Source of the DNA: Anaerohalosphaeraceae bacterium
Lineage (GTDB): Bacteria > Planctomycetota > Phycisphaerae > Sedimentisphaerales > Anaerohalosphaeraceae
Assembly: GCA_035378985.1 (NCBI GenBank)
Contig: DAOSUR010000003.1
Location: 136,010-200,009, forward strand
Direction: 5' to 3'
Length of the DNA stretch: 64,000 bases
The notes under the pieces were generated by a model. That model ran no database searches, had not been told where the DNA came from, and saw only the letters and a list, made by a program, of their open reading frames with translations. The translations under genes were made by a program, and so were the position numbers. Of the stretch, positions 52,584 through 61,640 are shown in pieces (positions within the stretch are counted from its first letter, which is position 1; the number at the start of each line of letters is the position of its first letter).

Positions 52584-54014
52584 TCAGTTCTTTGAAGCCA
52601 GCGTTTCGTATCCGAGCAGATAATAAAACTGCTTGAGATTAAAAACAGGGACGGAAAGCAGTTCGGCCTTCTGAAGGACTGCAGCGTACTGGGCCGCATG
52701 TGCCTGCGCCTCCTCATAACGCTGCTGAGCAGCCGGATTCAGTTCCAGTTCGGTCTGAGTCGGTTTGGGAAGGCGACGCGGCGAGTCTCCCATAACGACG
52801 AAATCTGTATTGACCGTAATTTCATCCTCCAGCGTGCCCCCCCATCGCAAAATCATTTCTCGAATTCGCTCCGCTCCATCCGCTTCCGGAGTCCCGTCTC
52901 CGTTGATGTCAAATTCACCAGATATATAGAAGCGATTGCTGGTCTTGGCGTCCCAAATCAGGTTAGCTACAATGTCATCCAGAACAATCGGATTTTTAAC
53001 CGAAGAACGCAGGATACGAGCCGCCGAAACATTGGGGCTTACCTGAAAGACTTCAATCTCCGCCTTGCCTTGGCCGTCCTCCGGCAGCGGTGCATTGCGG
53101 TCATAGACCGCAAAAGTCAAACCGCGATAAACATGATCCTCCATTCCTACATTGAGGTAAAGAACGCCGTTTTGGAAATCAATCTGCAGGATTTTTGCAT
53201 CGGGCTTGAAAGCCGCCGCCGCAACATTGGGACGCGGCTTGATGCCTTCAATTTTCTCCATGGCGGTTCGGAGAGCGGTTTCGGTTTGCTGAAGCTTTTC
53301 CTGAAGTTCCGTAGCTTCCAGCTGCTTTTGACGAAGCTTGGCCTGTTCTTCTTCCAAACGATTCCGCAGCGTCTGAATCTGCTGATCGGCCGTCATTTCA
53401 ATCATCTTTTTGAGTTCATCATAGCGAGACTGGATTTCATTGGCATTCTGCTGATAAAGCAATGCTTCCTGACGAAGCTTTTCTTCCCGGATAAGGGCCT
53501 GCTGAGAGGCCATGGTAAAATCATTTTGAAGCTGCTGATACTGCTGCCGAAGGGTCTCCATTTCCTGGCGAGTCAAATCAAGAGTCTTCTTCAGATTAGC
53601 AATGGCCTGGAGCAAAGCGATTCCGTTCGGCCCGTACGCAGGGCTCAAGTCCGCTCCCAAAGACTCCTGCAGTTCCGTAATTTTCATTGCAATCAGATTC
53701 AATTTGACGGTGGCCGGCGTATTTTCATCCGGTTCAATTCCGAGAATGGTTCGAACCAGCTGATTAAACAAAGCATTCATTGTACCCAGATAACTCTTGC
53801 CGGACTCCGATTTGCCGACAATCCGGCCGACAGCGTTCTGCTCAGCGGGTGTGGCAAATTTGGCCAAGTCGGCCCTGGCAGCTGCTTCAGCCCCTTGATA
53901 CTCTTCGGCTTGCAGGTAAAAAATAACAGCCAGAGTGGCAGCAATCAGGAACAGAACCACAAACGTTACCAAGGCGATTTTCATCGCATTGCTTTGTCCG
54001 GCTCGTACAGCCAT
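52584..54014 (-). CDS. Unknown membrane-anchored coiled-coil protein
   Basis: 476 residues, not recognised. One N-terminal membrane helix (IALVTFVVLFLIAATLAVIFYL) is followed by about 90 residues and a long coiled coil (about 140-260: LRQQYQQLQNDFTMASQQAL and onward). A beta-rich domain follows (VLYLNVGMEDHVYRGLTFAVYD; FYISGEFDINGDGTPEADGA, with a DxNxDGxxE EF-hand-like loop), and then a C-terminal helical tail. The predicted cytoplasmic N-terminus is short, so most of the protein lies outside. Its neighbours give no functional clue. Confidence 0.75.
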   Translation of the reverse strand: MAVRAGQSNAMKIALVTFVVLFLIAATLAVIFYLQAEEYQGAEAAARADLAKFATPAEQNAVGRIVGKSESGKSYLGTMNALFNQLVRTILGIEPDENTPATVKLNLIAMKITELQESLGADLSPAYGPNGIALLQAIANLKKTLDLTRQEMETLRQQYQQLQNDFTMASQQALIREEKLRQEALLYQQNANEIQSRYDELKKMIEMTADQQIQTLRNRLEEEQAKLRQKQLEATELQEKLQQTETALRTAMEKIEGIKPRPNVAAAAFKPDAKILQIDFQNGVLYLNVGMEDHVYRGLTFAVYDRNAPLPEDGQGKAEIEVFQVSPNVSAARILRSSVKNPIVLDDIVANLIWDAKTSNRFYISGEFDINGDGTPEADGAERIREMILRWGGTLEDEITVNTDFVVMGDSPRRLPKPTQTELELNPAAQQRYEEAQAHAAQYAAVLQKAELLSVPVFNLKQFYYLLGYETLASKN

Positions 54015-54161
54015 GCCTAAGACTCCTTATCCAAATGTTTTTTACCGCCTCACCACCCCGTATGGGGGGAAGAAAGAAAAAAGATAATATCCTCGTTTCA
54101 GAACAATCTGTCAATAAAAAAGGGGGCAAAGCGGAGTTTTTCGGAACAGCAGACCTCTTCA

Positions 54162-54190
54162 TTGAAACGCAAAGGCAGGTATGGTATAGT
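54162..54190 (+). promoter_or_regulatory. Promoter of the pseudouridine synthase gene
   Basis: TTGAAA (54162-54167), 17-base spacer, TATAGT (54185-54190). The start site would fall at about 54197, almost on the first ATG (54200). Confidence 0.65.
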
Positions 54191-54199
54191 ACCGGCTCA

Positions 54200-55048
54200 A
54201 TGAGAAAGAAAAAAGGACAACCATCGAATGTACACTCCGGGATGCCGAAACCGGGCCAGCAGCGTCTTCAGCGCATCCTGGCGGCGGCGGGCATCGATTC
54301 TCGCCGGAAATGCAAGGCCCTGATTCTCGAAGGTGCCGTCACAGTCAACGGCCAGGTTGTCAACCAGATGCCCGCATTTGCCGACCCGGAAAAAGATGAT
54401 ATTCGGGTTTACGGGGAGCGAATCCGCCGGCCGGAAAAATGCTATTATCTCCTCAATAAGCCCAAAAATGTCATCTGCACGAATTATGACCCGCTCGGAC
54501 GCCGCCAGGCCGTCGATTTAATCCCCTGCAACAAACGGATTGTCTGTGTCGGACGGCTGGACGCTGACACAACAGGGGCCCTGCTGCTGACCAATGACAC
54601 AGAACTGGTCAACCGGCTCACCCACCCGAGTTTCAAAGTCCCGAAAACGTATGAAGTGGAAGTAAATGGGAGAATGGAGAGCCAGCATATCGAAAAACTA
54701 AAGAAAGGGGTCTGGCTTGCGGAAGGGAAAACGGCTGGCGCAGCTGTCAAAGTGCTTCGTCGAACCAACTTTGAAACAACATTGGAAATAACCATAAAAC
54801 AAGGGCTCAATCGTCAAATTCGACGCTCCTTCGCACGGCTCGGATTTAAGGTCAAATCCTTAAAACGCATAAAAATCGGCAATCTAAGCATCAAAGGCAT
54901 TCCAATCGGCGGATATAAAGAGCTGACTATCGGACACATAAAGGGACTTTTGCGAAGCTGTTCCCAGACCAAACCAACTTCGACCATTCCCCAGTCAGAA
55001 AGTCAACTGGAAGCCATCGAACCCCCTGAAACAGAGATGAAAGAATAA
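54200..55048 (+). CDS. RsuA/RluB-family rRNA pseudouridine synthase
   Basis: About 282 residues. An S4 domain (RLQRILAAAGIDSRRKCKAL) is followed by the catalytic domain with GRLDADTTGALLLTND, whose Asp is the nucleophile, and LTHPSFKVPKTYEVEV and GLNRQIRRSFARLG. RluB (23S), RluE and RsuA (16S) types cannot be told apart with certainty; the S4-plus-short-tail layout suits RluB. The ATG at 54200 lies only a few bases after the predicted transcription start; the ATG at 54242 is an alternative. Confidence 0.92.
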   Translation: MRKKKGQPSNVHSGMPKPGQQRLQRILAAAGIDSRRKCKALILEGAVTVNGQVVNQMPAFADPEKDDIRVYGERIRRPEKCYYLLNKPKNVICTNYDPLGRRQAVDLIPCNKRIVCVGRLDADTTGALLLTNDTELVNRLTHPSFKVPKTYEVEVNGRMESQHIEKLKKGVWLAEGKTAGAAVKVLRRTNFETTLEITIKQGLNRQIRRSFARLGFKVKSLKRIKIGNLSIKGIPIGGYKELTIGHIKGLLRSCSQTKPTSTIPQSESQLEAIEPPETEMKE

Positions 55049-55190
55049 TACTCCATTTGCCTTTCGGAGAATTATTTCCTATCTTTTAAACAACCCAGCG
55101 GGGGGATTTGCTGCATGATTTGAACTTGTAATGTGGGTACAGATTTCTTCGTTCAAGAATTCCCCTGCCTCGTTACCTCGTTTCGCCTGG

Positions 55191-55228
55191 TCCGGGCCGG
55201 TTTGACCCATCGCCGGTCCGGATTTTTT
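55191..55228 (+). terminator. Rho-independent terminator
   Basis: TCCGGGCCGG pairs with CCGGTCCGGA (one G-U, 12-base loop) and is followed by six T. It lies about 140 bases past the pseudouridine synthase stop; the stretch 55049-55190 has no other visible feature. Confidence 0.7.
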
Positions 55229-55574
55229 ATGAAGGCAATCCCAGTTTGGCCAGCACCTGACCAATCCGGTCAAAATTCATCTTGTTGCAGACATCACTGG
55301 CACCCGCAGCCAAAAGCAGTTCATTGGCTTCATCTTTTGCCGAGATTCCGATAATGGGGATTTCGTATCCTGATTTTCGAATATATTTGACCAGTTCGCT
55401 GCCTTTGCAGTCCGCTAAATCGTAATCGACCATAACCACATCAAAGCCGCCTATGTCAAATTCATGCTGGGCATCCATCACCAGCGAACGAATCACCACT
55501 TCGTGTTCTTTCAGGAATGCACTCACTACGACATGGGCAAAGGTTTCATGGCTTTCTACCAGCAAGATTCGCAT
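55227..55574 (-). CDS. Single-domain response regulator, atypical acidic pocket
   Basis: 115 residues forming one receiver. The phospho-acceptor Asp is in VVMVDYDLAD, Ser in IIGISAKDE and Lys in DVCNKMNFD. The N-terminal acidic pair, usually DD or ED, reads VESHE here, so metal binding may be altered. It stands alone on the minus strand, with rsmD upstream. Confidence 0.85.
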   Translation of the reverse strand: MRILLVESHETFAHVVVSAFLKEHEVVIRSLVMDAQHEFDIGGFDVVMVDYDLADCKGSELVKYIRKSGYEIPIIGISAKDEANELLLAAGASDVCNKMNFDRIGQVLAKLGLPS

Positions 55575-55616
55575 TGTTTGGGCCCCGCAGAATGAAATCC
55601 CTGACTGAAATAAGAT

Positions 55617-56222
55617 TTAAAAGCTTTTTTCTAAATCCTCCAGAAGTTTTTCCCGCGTCTGCTTCCGGAAGAAAGCAACTTTCATATTTCCCCACTCTCG
55701 TTTGTCAATCATTTCGAGCTGTCCATAAAGTTCAAGAACAACCGAACGCAAATGCGTTCGCAGAATGACAATGGCACCATCCTTGACCTGCAGATTGATT
55801 TGTTTCATCAGGCTGTAAACGTCACTGGCCATATCACAATTCCTGCTCATCTCATACGGCGGATCCACGAAAACCAAATCATACATTTCCTCCTGAACCG
55901 CCGCTCCGATTTTCAGTACGTTGTAGCAAATCGTGCGGGAGGATTTGAGAAAGCCGGCTTTTGCGATATTTCTATCCAGAATCTCCACAGTTCTGCGGTC
56001 CTTCTCTATAAAAGTCACCCACTTCGCCCCCCGGCTGAGGGCCTCTAATCCGAACGAGCCGGTCCCGCAGAAAAGGTCGGCCACCACGGCATCTGCAGGC
56101 AGGTCCCACTTCATCATAATATTGAAGATGGATTCCTTGACGCGATCGGTGATGGGTCTTGTATTGTTTCCCACCGGAGAGAAAAGCCGCATTCCCCGTC
56201 GTGAACCTGCTATAATTCTCAT
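55617..56222 (-). CDS. rsmD: 16S rRNA (guanine-966-N2) methyltransferase
   Basis: About 201 residues. It starts MRIIAGSRRGMRL as in RsmD, with the AdoMet site ADLFCGTGSFGLEALSRGA and catalytic motif FVDPPYEM. The ATG at 56222 is the conserved start; the frame runs further upstream without similarity. The gene is divergent from the FHA-protein gene. Confidence 0.94.
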   Translation of the reverse strand: MRIIAGSRRGMRLFSPVGNNTRPITDRVKESIFNIMMKWDLPADAVVADLFCGTGSFGLEALSRGAKWVTFIEKDRRTVEILDRNIAKAGFLKSSRTICYNVLKIGAAVQEEMYDLVFVDPPYEMSRNCDMASDVYSLMKQINLQVKDGAIVILRTHLRSVVLELYGQLEMIDKREWGNMKVAFFRKQTREKLLEDLEKSF

Positions 56223-56324
56223 CGAAAACCTCAATAGAAATAGGAAATACAAACTTCTATTGTAGCCGGTTTCAGCTCTTTGACAATAAAAAGGTGGAAA
56301 ATGTCCGCCGCATCTTACGTACCA

Positions 56325-56354
56325 TTGACAGAAATTCGAGAAACCCGGTATAAT
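56325..56354 (+). promoter_or_regulatory. Promoter of the FHA-GAF gene
   Basis: TTGACA (56325-56330), 18-base spacer, TATAAT (56349-56354): both hexamers are perfect. AAGGAGAGG lies about 6 bases before the ATG. Confidence 0.75.
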
Positions 56355-56385
56355 TTCATTTGAAATCTGACAAGGAGAGGCGGCT

Positions 56386-57264
56386 ATGAAATTATTCGTC
56401 AGTTTGAGCGGAAGCAGCGTTAACGAACTGACATTTGACCGGGGTCCCATTTATGTCGGCCGCCAGAAAGGCAGTCAGGTTTTTCTGCCGGATCCGGCCG
56501 TTTCCCGTCAGCATGCCGTCTTTTACACAACGAAAGACGGAGCCTGGATTATTGAAGACCTCGGCTCAGCAAATAAAACCTTTTTGAACCGTGTTGCGAT
56601 TCATAAGGCCGAAATTAAAACCGGAGATACCATCCAGATTGCCGACTTCGAAATCCGTGTTCAGTTGGATGAGGAGGGAAATCACGCGGCTGAAATTAGT
56701 GAAAAGGATGATACCCTCGTCGGCACCCAAATCCGAAAGGAGCTGCATACCGTCGAGCGAAATCTGGATGCAGCGGATGCCCCGCCGATTCGTTTTCCGG
56801 CCAAACGCGTCCGGCAGCTTACCGAAGTAATCGACCAAATCTGCCACGAACGGTCTTTGGGCAAACTGCACAAAATTCTTCAGGAAGTTCTGCTTCGACA
56901 GTTTTCGGGCCTGCACGTCTGGGTTGCCCTGCGCCGCGAACCCAGCGGGCCGATGGAGGCCGAAGGAGGCCGCAAAATCACTACAGAAGCCGTCCAGCGG
57001 GTTGATTTAGCTGTCCCAAACAGTCTGGAAGAGGCCCTCGAAAAACACAAATTTATGCTGATCCACCAGCTGCCGCGTCCGATTATCAATCGAGGAATCC
57101 GCTCCGTGCTGATTGCCCCGGTGATGTACCAAAAAGACTGCTTCGGAATTTTCTACATCGAAAACTCCACCGAGCATTCCCATTACAGTCTGATGGATTT
57201 GGACTACCTGGTGCTTTTGGCCCTTTATACCGGCATCCTGATTCAGCGTCTGCGGGAGACCTAA
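56386..57264 (+). CDS. FHA- and GAF-like domain protein
   Basis: 292 residues. The FHA domain covers residues 1-95, with YVGRQKGSQVFL, SRQHAVFY and GSANKTFLN being the phosphothreonine-binding loops. A linker follows, then a GAF-like domain (about 140-290: LGKLHKILQEVLLRQFSGLHV, SVLIAPVMYQKDCFGIFYIE). There is no catalytic output domain. Similar FHA-GAF modules usually precede cyclases or sigma-54 domains, so this may be a stand-alone signalling adaptor. Strong promoter of its own. Confidence 0.87.
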   Translation: MKLFVSLSGSSVNELTFDRGPIYVGRQKGSQVFLPDPAVSRQHAVFYTTKDGAWIIEDLGSANKTFLNRVAIHKAEIKTGDTIQIADFEIRVQLDEEGNHAAEISEKDDTLVGTQIRKELHTVERNLDAADAPPIRFPAKRVRQLTEVIDQICHERSLGKLHKILQEVLLRQFSGLHVWVALRREPSGPMEAEGGRKITTEAVQRVDLAVPNSLEEALEKHKFMLIHQLPRPIINRGIRSVLIAPVMYQKDCFGIFYIENSTEHSHYSLMDLDYLVLLALYTGILIQRLRET

Positions 57265-57279
57265 ACGCGTTTGTTCGTC

Positions 57280-57741
57280 TTACCGCCGCCGAGCGTATTT
57301 CCCCATCAATTGGGCCTGTCCGAGTATCCGGCCTTTCATGGCTTTTTCTAATTGAGCCCGTGAAGCACCGGCCGGCAGATCAAGGACGGTATTCAGTGCG
57401 TATAGCCGGAAAAAGTACCGGTGCGTTCCGCCGGGTGGTGCCGGCCCCCCATATCCGATTCGGCCGAAATCATTCACTCCCTGCCGGGCTCCATCGGCCA
57501 GCTGCTTTTGCATCGGCACATTCTCGGGCAGAGAGCCGGCATCTTTGGGGATATTCCAAATCAGCCAATGGACCCATGTGCCGACCGGGGCGTCCGGATC
57601 ATCGCAAATCAAAGCAAGACTCTGAGTCTCCTGCGGCAGCCCCTCCCAAGCCAGCGGCGGCGAAATATCCTCCCCGTCGGCCGTGTATTTCGGCGGAATT
57701 ATCTGCCCGTCGGCAAAAGCAGGACTCGACAATTTGAGCAT
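57280..57741 (-). CDS. YbhB/YbcL family PEBP-like protein
   Basis: About 153 residues. IPPKYTADGEDISPPLAW, DDPDAPVGTWVHWLIWNIP and YGGPAPPGGTHRYFFRLYAL are the phosphatidylethanolamine-binding (Raf kinase inhibitor-like) motifs. Bacterial function is poorly defined. The ATG at 57741 has AAAGGAGG just upstream. There is no signal peptide. Confidence 0.93.
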   Translation of the reverse strand: MLKLSSPAFADGQIIPPKYTADGEDISPPLAWEGLPQETQSLALICDDPDAPVGTWVHWLIWNIPKDAGSLPENVPMQKQLADGARQGVNDFGRIGYGGPAPPGGTHRYFFRLYALNTVLDLPAGASRAQLEKAMKGRILGQAQLMGKYARRR

Positions 57742-57872
57742 GGCCTGTCCTCCTTTTTCAGACTGCTTTTTTTGCAAATTTCTTCGGCCTGTTTCCCTTG
57801 CTGTATAGATGGATTATATTGTTTGGTTTCCATGGGAGAAAGGAAAAAACTATCGGAGTTGAAAAGGAGAGG

Positions 57873-60734
57873 ATGATGCCGCTCGAGTTGAAAAGATGGC
57901 ATGTCGCCATTGTGGGTCTTTTAACGGCGGTTTTTGGGAGTTCCTGCCGACAGCAGACCGTACTGCCCCCTGCCTCCGGAACAGTAAAAGTTCTTCACAA
58001 TGGAATTGAATGGACAAACGGACAATCCTTCACACGAATCCGTTTTTACGGAGACAACAAAGTTCGTGTGATAAAATGGGTAAATCCCGCGGTACCCGAC
58101 CCTAACAGTTTGGTTGTCATTGCTTCCAACCGGGAGCGGGTAAAGCTGTCTCTGGCTGAAGATGCTTATCAGTTTGTTCTTTGCTCGGATGAGCTCACAG
58201 TCCGCCTATCCAAAGAAAACGGCACAATTGAATATCAGGACGCCGCCGGACAAACTCTGTTAAAGGAGCAAGGCCCCCCTGCCATTCATCCGATTGAGAT
58301 TCCCTATGAAACAAACGTATTCACTCTGGAGCAGCGGTTCACCCTGCGTCCGGAAGAAGGGTTGTACGGTCTCGGCCAGCATCAGGACGGGTATATGAAC
58401 TATCGGGGCAGAACGGTAACGCTGGTTCAATCCAACACGGAAGCGGCCATTCCGTTTTTGATTTCCACCGGCGGCTGGGGCATTCTTTGGGACAACTACT
58501 CGAAAACCGTTTTTTCCGACAGTCCAAGCGGAATGTTATTCCAATCGGAAGTCGGCCGCCAGATGGATTATTATTTCATCGCAGGCCGAACGATGGATGA
58601 GGTGATCGCAGGGTATCGAGACCTCACCGGACAAGCCCCGCTGTACGGCAAATGGGCCTACGGATACTGGCAAAGCAAAGAACACTACAAGACCCGTCAG
58701 GAGCTGCTGGGCATTGCAGAAGAGTACCGGCGGCGTCAAATCCCGATTGACAATCTCATTCAGGACTGGAACTACTGGGGCGGGAATAACAACTGGGGCG
58801 GAATGGTGTTTGACGAAACCCGCTATCCGAATCCCAAAGAAATGGTGGACCTGCTGCATCAGATGAATTTTCACCTGATGATTTCCATCTGGCCGGGGTT
58901 GGGACCGGATACAGCCGTTTTTAAAGAGATGGACCGAAACGGATTTCTCTATCCGCCGTTCGGCTGGGCCGGCTTTAAATACTATGACGCCTACAACCCG
59001 CAGGCCAACGCCGTCTATTGGAAATACCTGAAAGAGGGGCTCGTTTCGAAAGGGATTGACGGCTGGTGGATTGATTCGACGGAACCGGATGTGATTAACG
59101 CCCTGACCAAAGAGGGAACGGAGGCGTGGCTGAAATTCATCGGCAGAAATCATCGCGGTTCTTTTGCCCGCTATCTGAACACCTATTCGCTGGTGATGAC
59201 GGATGCACTCTATCAAAACCTGCGAAAAGAGAATGAACAGAAACGCGTCTATATTCTGACCCGTTCGAGCTTTGCCGGCCAGCAGCGAAATGCCGCCGCA
59301 ACCTGGTCCGGGGACATCGGCGCCAACTGGGAGACGTATCGCAAACAGATTTCCGCCGGTTTAAATCACTGCATGGCCGGTGTACCCTACTGGACGTTTG
59401 ACATCGGCGGCTTTGTAATTGGAAGCTACGGCGGGGTTTTCTCCAACGGAGGCAAAGACCCGGCTTATCAGGAACTCTATACACGAATGTTTCAGTTTGG
59501 GGCGTTTTGTCCGATTTTTCGGGCCCACGGCTCAGAAACACCGCGGGAAATCTGGGAATTCGGGGACTTCACCGATACGCTGATTCGGTTTGACCGGCTT
59601 CGATATCGGCTCCTGCCCTATATTTACTCTCTGGCCTGGCGAATTTCCAGCGAGGGCTATACCCTGATGCGGGGTCTGCCGATGGATTTTGCCGATGACC
59701 GGCAAACTTATTCGATAGATGATGAGTTCCTGTTCGGCCCGGCCCTTCTGGTCTGCCCGGTCACGGAATATATGCGGCATCGTCCGCCGGAAGACAGCGT
59801 TTTGATTGGGCCTGAGCATTTCCGCACGCCGGACGGCAAGCGGGGACTGAAGGTGACCTACTACAGCGATGCAGACTTTCAGCAGGTCTGCCGGGAGCAA
59901 ATGGAACCGACTATCAATCTGTTCTGGTACACCGGCTGGCCGGACTTTATTGAGGATGAAACCTTTTCGATGCGGTGGGAAGGCAAATTGATTCCCACAC
60001 AAAGCGGGCCGCATCGGTTTCATATGAAAAGTTTCGGGCCCAAGCGGCTGTTTCTGGACGGCAAAGAGGTGCCCTGCAATTACTGGTCAGTGGAGTTCTA
60101 TACCATTCCGGTCGAACTGGAAGCAGGCAGGACCTATGACTTTGCTTTCGAAACCTCTAATTCGGTCTTGGGGGCTTTCCGGGCCCAGCTGTTCTGGAAA
60201 ACTCCAGAAATCCTTCGACGCGAAAAACAAACAGAACCGCGAAAGCAGACTCGGACGGTTTACCTGCCGGCGGGAACGGAATGGGTGGATTTCTGGACCG
60301 GAAAACGATTGGCGGGCGGACAGACGCTTCAAGCCGATGCGCCGATTGACAGAATCCCTCTGTACGTCCGTGCCGGCTCTATCATCCCGATGGGTCCGTT
60401 TGTTCAGTATGCCGCGGAAAAACCGGCAGACCCGATAGAATTACGAATCTATCCGGGCGCTGACGGTTCCTTTGTGCTCTATGAAGATGAAAATGACGGC
60501 TATCACTACGAAAAAGGGGCCTACAGCACCATCGTTTTTCAATGGAACGAACAGGAAAAGACCCTGACGATTGGAGAACGAAAAGGCTGCTTCGACGGGA
60601 TGCTCAAAAACCGCACGTTTCAGGTTGTCTTTGTCCGGGACAATCACGGAACCGGCCTTGAAATCACGAAACAGCCGGATGCGCTCCTTTACTACAGCGG
60701 AGCCCCGCGACAGTACATCTGGAAAAAGCCGTGA
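57873..60734 (+). CDS. GH31 glycosidase with PA14 insert, probable lipoprotein (alpha-xylosidase-like)
   Basis: About 953 residues. The signal ends in FGSSCRQQ, a lipobox-like site. The GH31 catalytic domain has nucleophile D401 in GWWIDSTEPD and probable acid/base D481 in WSGDIGANWE. Residues about 658-775 form a PA14-like insert (LKVTYYSDADF, FSMRWEGKLIPTQSGPHRFH), an arrangement known in xyloglucan-acting alpha-xylosidases. A C-terminal beta domain follows. AAAGGAGAGG precedes tandem ATGs at 57873/57876. Substrate (alpha-xyloside versus alpha-glucoside) is inference. Confidence 0.92.
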   Translation: MMPLELKRWHVAIVGLLTAVFGSSCRQQTVLPPASGTVKVLHNGIEWTNGQSFTRIRFYGDNKVRVIKWVNPAVPDPNSLVVIASNRERVKLSLAEDAYQFVLCSDELTVRLSKENGTIEYQDAAGQTLLKEQGPPAIHPIEIPYETNVFTLEQRFTLRPEEGLYGLGQHQDGYMNYRGRTVTLVQSNTEAAIPFLISTGGWGILWDNYSKTVFSDSPSGMLFQSEVGRQMDYYFIAGRTMDEVIAGYRDLTGQAPLYGKWAYGYWQSKEHYKTRQELLGIAEEYRRRQIPIDNLIQDWNYWGGNNNWGGMVFDETRYPNPKEMVDLLHQMNFHLMISIWPGLGPDTAVFKEMDRNGFLYPPFGWAGFKYYDAYNPQANAVYWKYLKEGLVSKGIDGWWIDSTEPDVINALTKEGTEAWLKFIGRNHRGSFARYLNTYSLVMTDALYQNLRKENEQKRVYILTRSSFAGQQRNAAATWSGDIGANWETYRKQISAGLNHCMAGVPYWTFDIGGFVIGSYGGVFSNGGKDPAYQELYTRMFQFGAFCPIFRAHGSETPREIWEFGDFTDTLIRFDRLRYRLLPYIYSLAWRISSEGYTLMRGLPMDFADDRQTYSIDDEFLFGPALLVCPVTEYMRHRPPEDSVLIGPEHFRTPDGKRGLKVTYYSDADFQQVCREQMEPTINLFWYTGWPDFIEDETFSMRWEGKLIPTQSGPHRFHMKSFGPKRLFLDGKEVPCNYWSVEFYTIPVELEAGRTYDFAFETSNSVLGAFRAQLFWKTPEILRREKQTEPRKQTRTVYLPAGTEWVDFWTGKRLAGGQTLQADAPIDRIPLYVRAGSIIPMGPFVQYAAEKPADPIELRIYPGADGSFVLYEDENDGYHYEKGAYSTIVFQWNEQEKTLTIGERKGCFDGMLKNRTFQVVFVRDNHGTGLEITKQPDALLYYSGAPRQYIWKKP

Positions 60735-60741
60735 GGACAGA

Positions 60742-61302
60742 CTACGAAACCGGCGCCCATTTAACCAGCATGGCGGCAGCCACTTTTTCCGCTGCATTCC
60801 GGCCGTGAAGCCGTGAAACCAGCTCCAGCGCAAAGGGAATTGCTGTCCCCGGCCCCTGGCTGGTGATGCAGTTTTTATCCACAACCACCGGAGCAGACTG
60901 GGCGGAGGGCAGTTTGTCCTGCATCGAAGGATAACAGGTTGCCCGACAATCATTCAGAAGTCCGTGATGAGCCAGCACTACGGCGGGGGATGCACAAATC
61001 GCGGCAACCCAGCGGCCTTCTTTTTTCTGCTTTTTGAGCAGGTCAGTCAGGACCGCACAATCGCGCAGATGTTCGGCACCGGGCATTCCTCCCGGCAGTG
61101 CGATTAAATCATAGGTTTTGCCTTGGCAATCCCCTATCAGGCAATCCGCCGTCAAGTTCACATCTCGGGAGGCCTTGACTTGGAGAGACTGTACGGACGC
61201 AACGGTCACCTGCACGCCTCCCCGGCGAAGCACATCAATAATCGTAACGGCTTCAAGCTCTTCTGTTCCGTGTGCAATGGGTACCAGCGCTGTTTTGGGC
61301 AT
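60742..61302 (-). CDS. DJ-1/PfpI family protein (YajL-like)
   Basis: About 186 residues. GTEELEAVTIIDVLRRGG carries the conserved Glu, ALPGGMPGAEHLRD is the glycine-rich loop, and AAICASPAVVLAHHGLL holds the reactive cysteine. This is the DJ-1/YajL/ThiJ branch, proposed as a protein and nucleotide deglycase or oxidative-stress chaperone. The ATG at 61302 has AGGAG upstream. Convergent with the GH31 gene. Confidence 0.92.
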   Translation of the reverse strand: MPKTALVPIAHGTEELEAVTIIDVLRRGGVQVTVASVQSLQVKASRDVNLTADCLIGDCQGKTYDLIALPGGMPGAEHLRDCAVLTDLLKKQKKEGRWVAAICASPAVVLAHHGLLNDCRATCYPSMQDKLPSAQSAPVVVDKNCITSQGPGTAIPFALELVSRLHGRNAAEKVAAAMLVKWAPVS

Positions 61303-61434
61303 ACTTTTACTCCTGTTTTTGCATTCATTAGGAATGATAGCACAGGAACACATTTAGGCAAGACCCAACAAAACAACCATAATGGATATACTAAGTCATA
61401 TATGTTTTTCTCGCGAAATTTTGCCGAAAAAAAA

Positions 61435-61465
61435 TTGACAAAAAGAAGTCCGGAGTTTTTATTAT
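61435..61465 (+). promoter_or_regulatory. Promoter of tRNA-Asp
   Basis: TTGACA (61435-61440), then TTTATT (61458-61463, 17-base spacer) or TATTAT (61460-61465, 19-base spacer), ending 13-15 bases before the tRNA. Confidence 0.65.
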
Positions 61466-61478
61466 GGAGTCTCGATGT

Positions 61479-61552
61479 GGGGCCGTAGCTCAATTGGTTA
61501 GAGCATCGGACTGTCGATCCGAAGGTTGAGGGTTCGAGCCCCTTCGGCCTCG
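61479..61552 (+). tRNA. tRNA-Asp (anticodon GTC)
   Basis: 74 bases. Acceptor GGGGCCG/CGGCCTC (one G-U), anticodon stem TCGGA/TCCGA with loop CTGTCGA (anticodon GTC), T arm GAGGG-TTCGAGC-CCCTT, discriminator G as in tRNA-Asp. CCA is not encoded. Confidence 0.95.
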
Positions 61553-61558
61553 CTTCCT

Positions 61559-61600
61559 AAAACCCTGCAAAGGCTGATTTTGCAGGGTTTTTCTTTTTTT
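61559..61600 (+). terminator. Terminator after tRNA-Asp
   Basis: AACCCTGCAAA pairs with TTTGCAGGGTT (11 bp, 7-base loop), followed by a long T-rich run, 9 bases past the tRNA. Confidence 0.85.
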
Positions 61601-61640
61601 CTTACACTGCTGCGATACAATCAAAAAAGAAGGAGCGTTT

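Noticed and set aside
52698..54020. 440-codon open frame opposite the coiled-coil gene
   Set aside because: The minus-strand gene has a membrane anchor, heptads and a beta domain; the plus-strand frame has no such structure.
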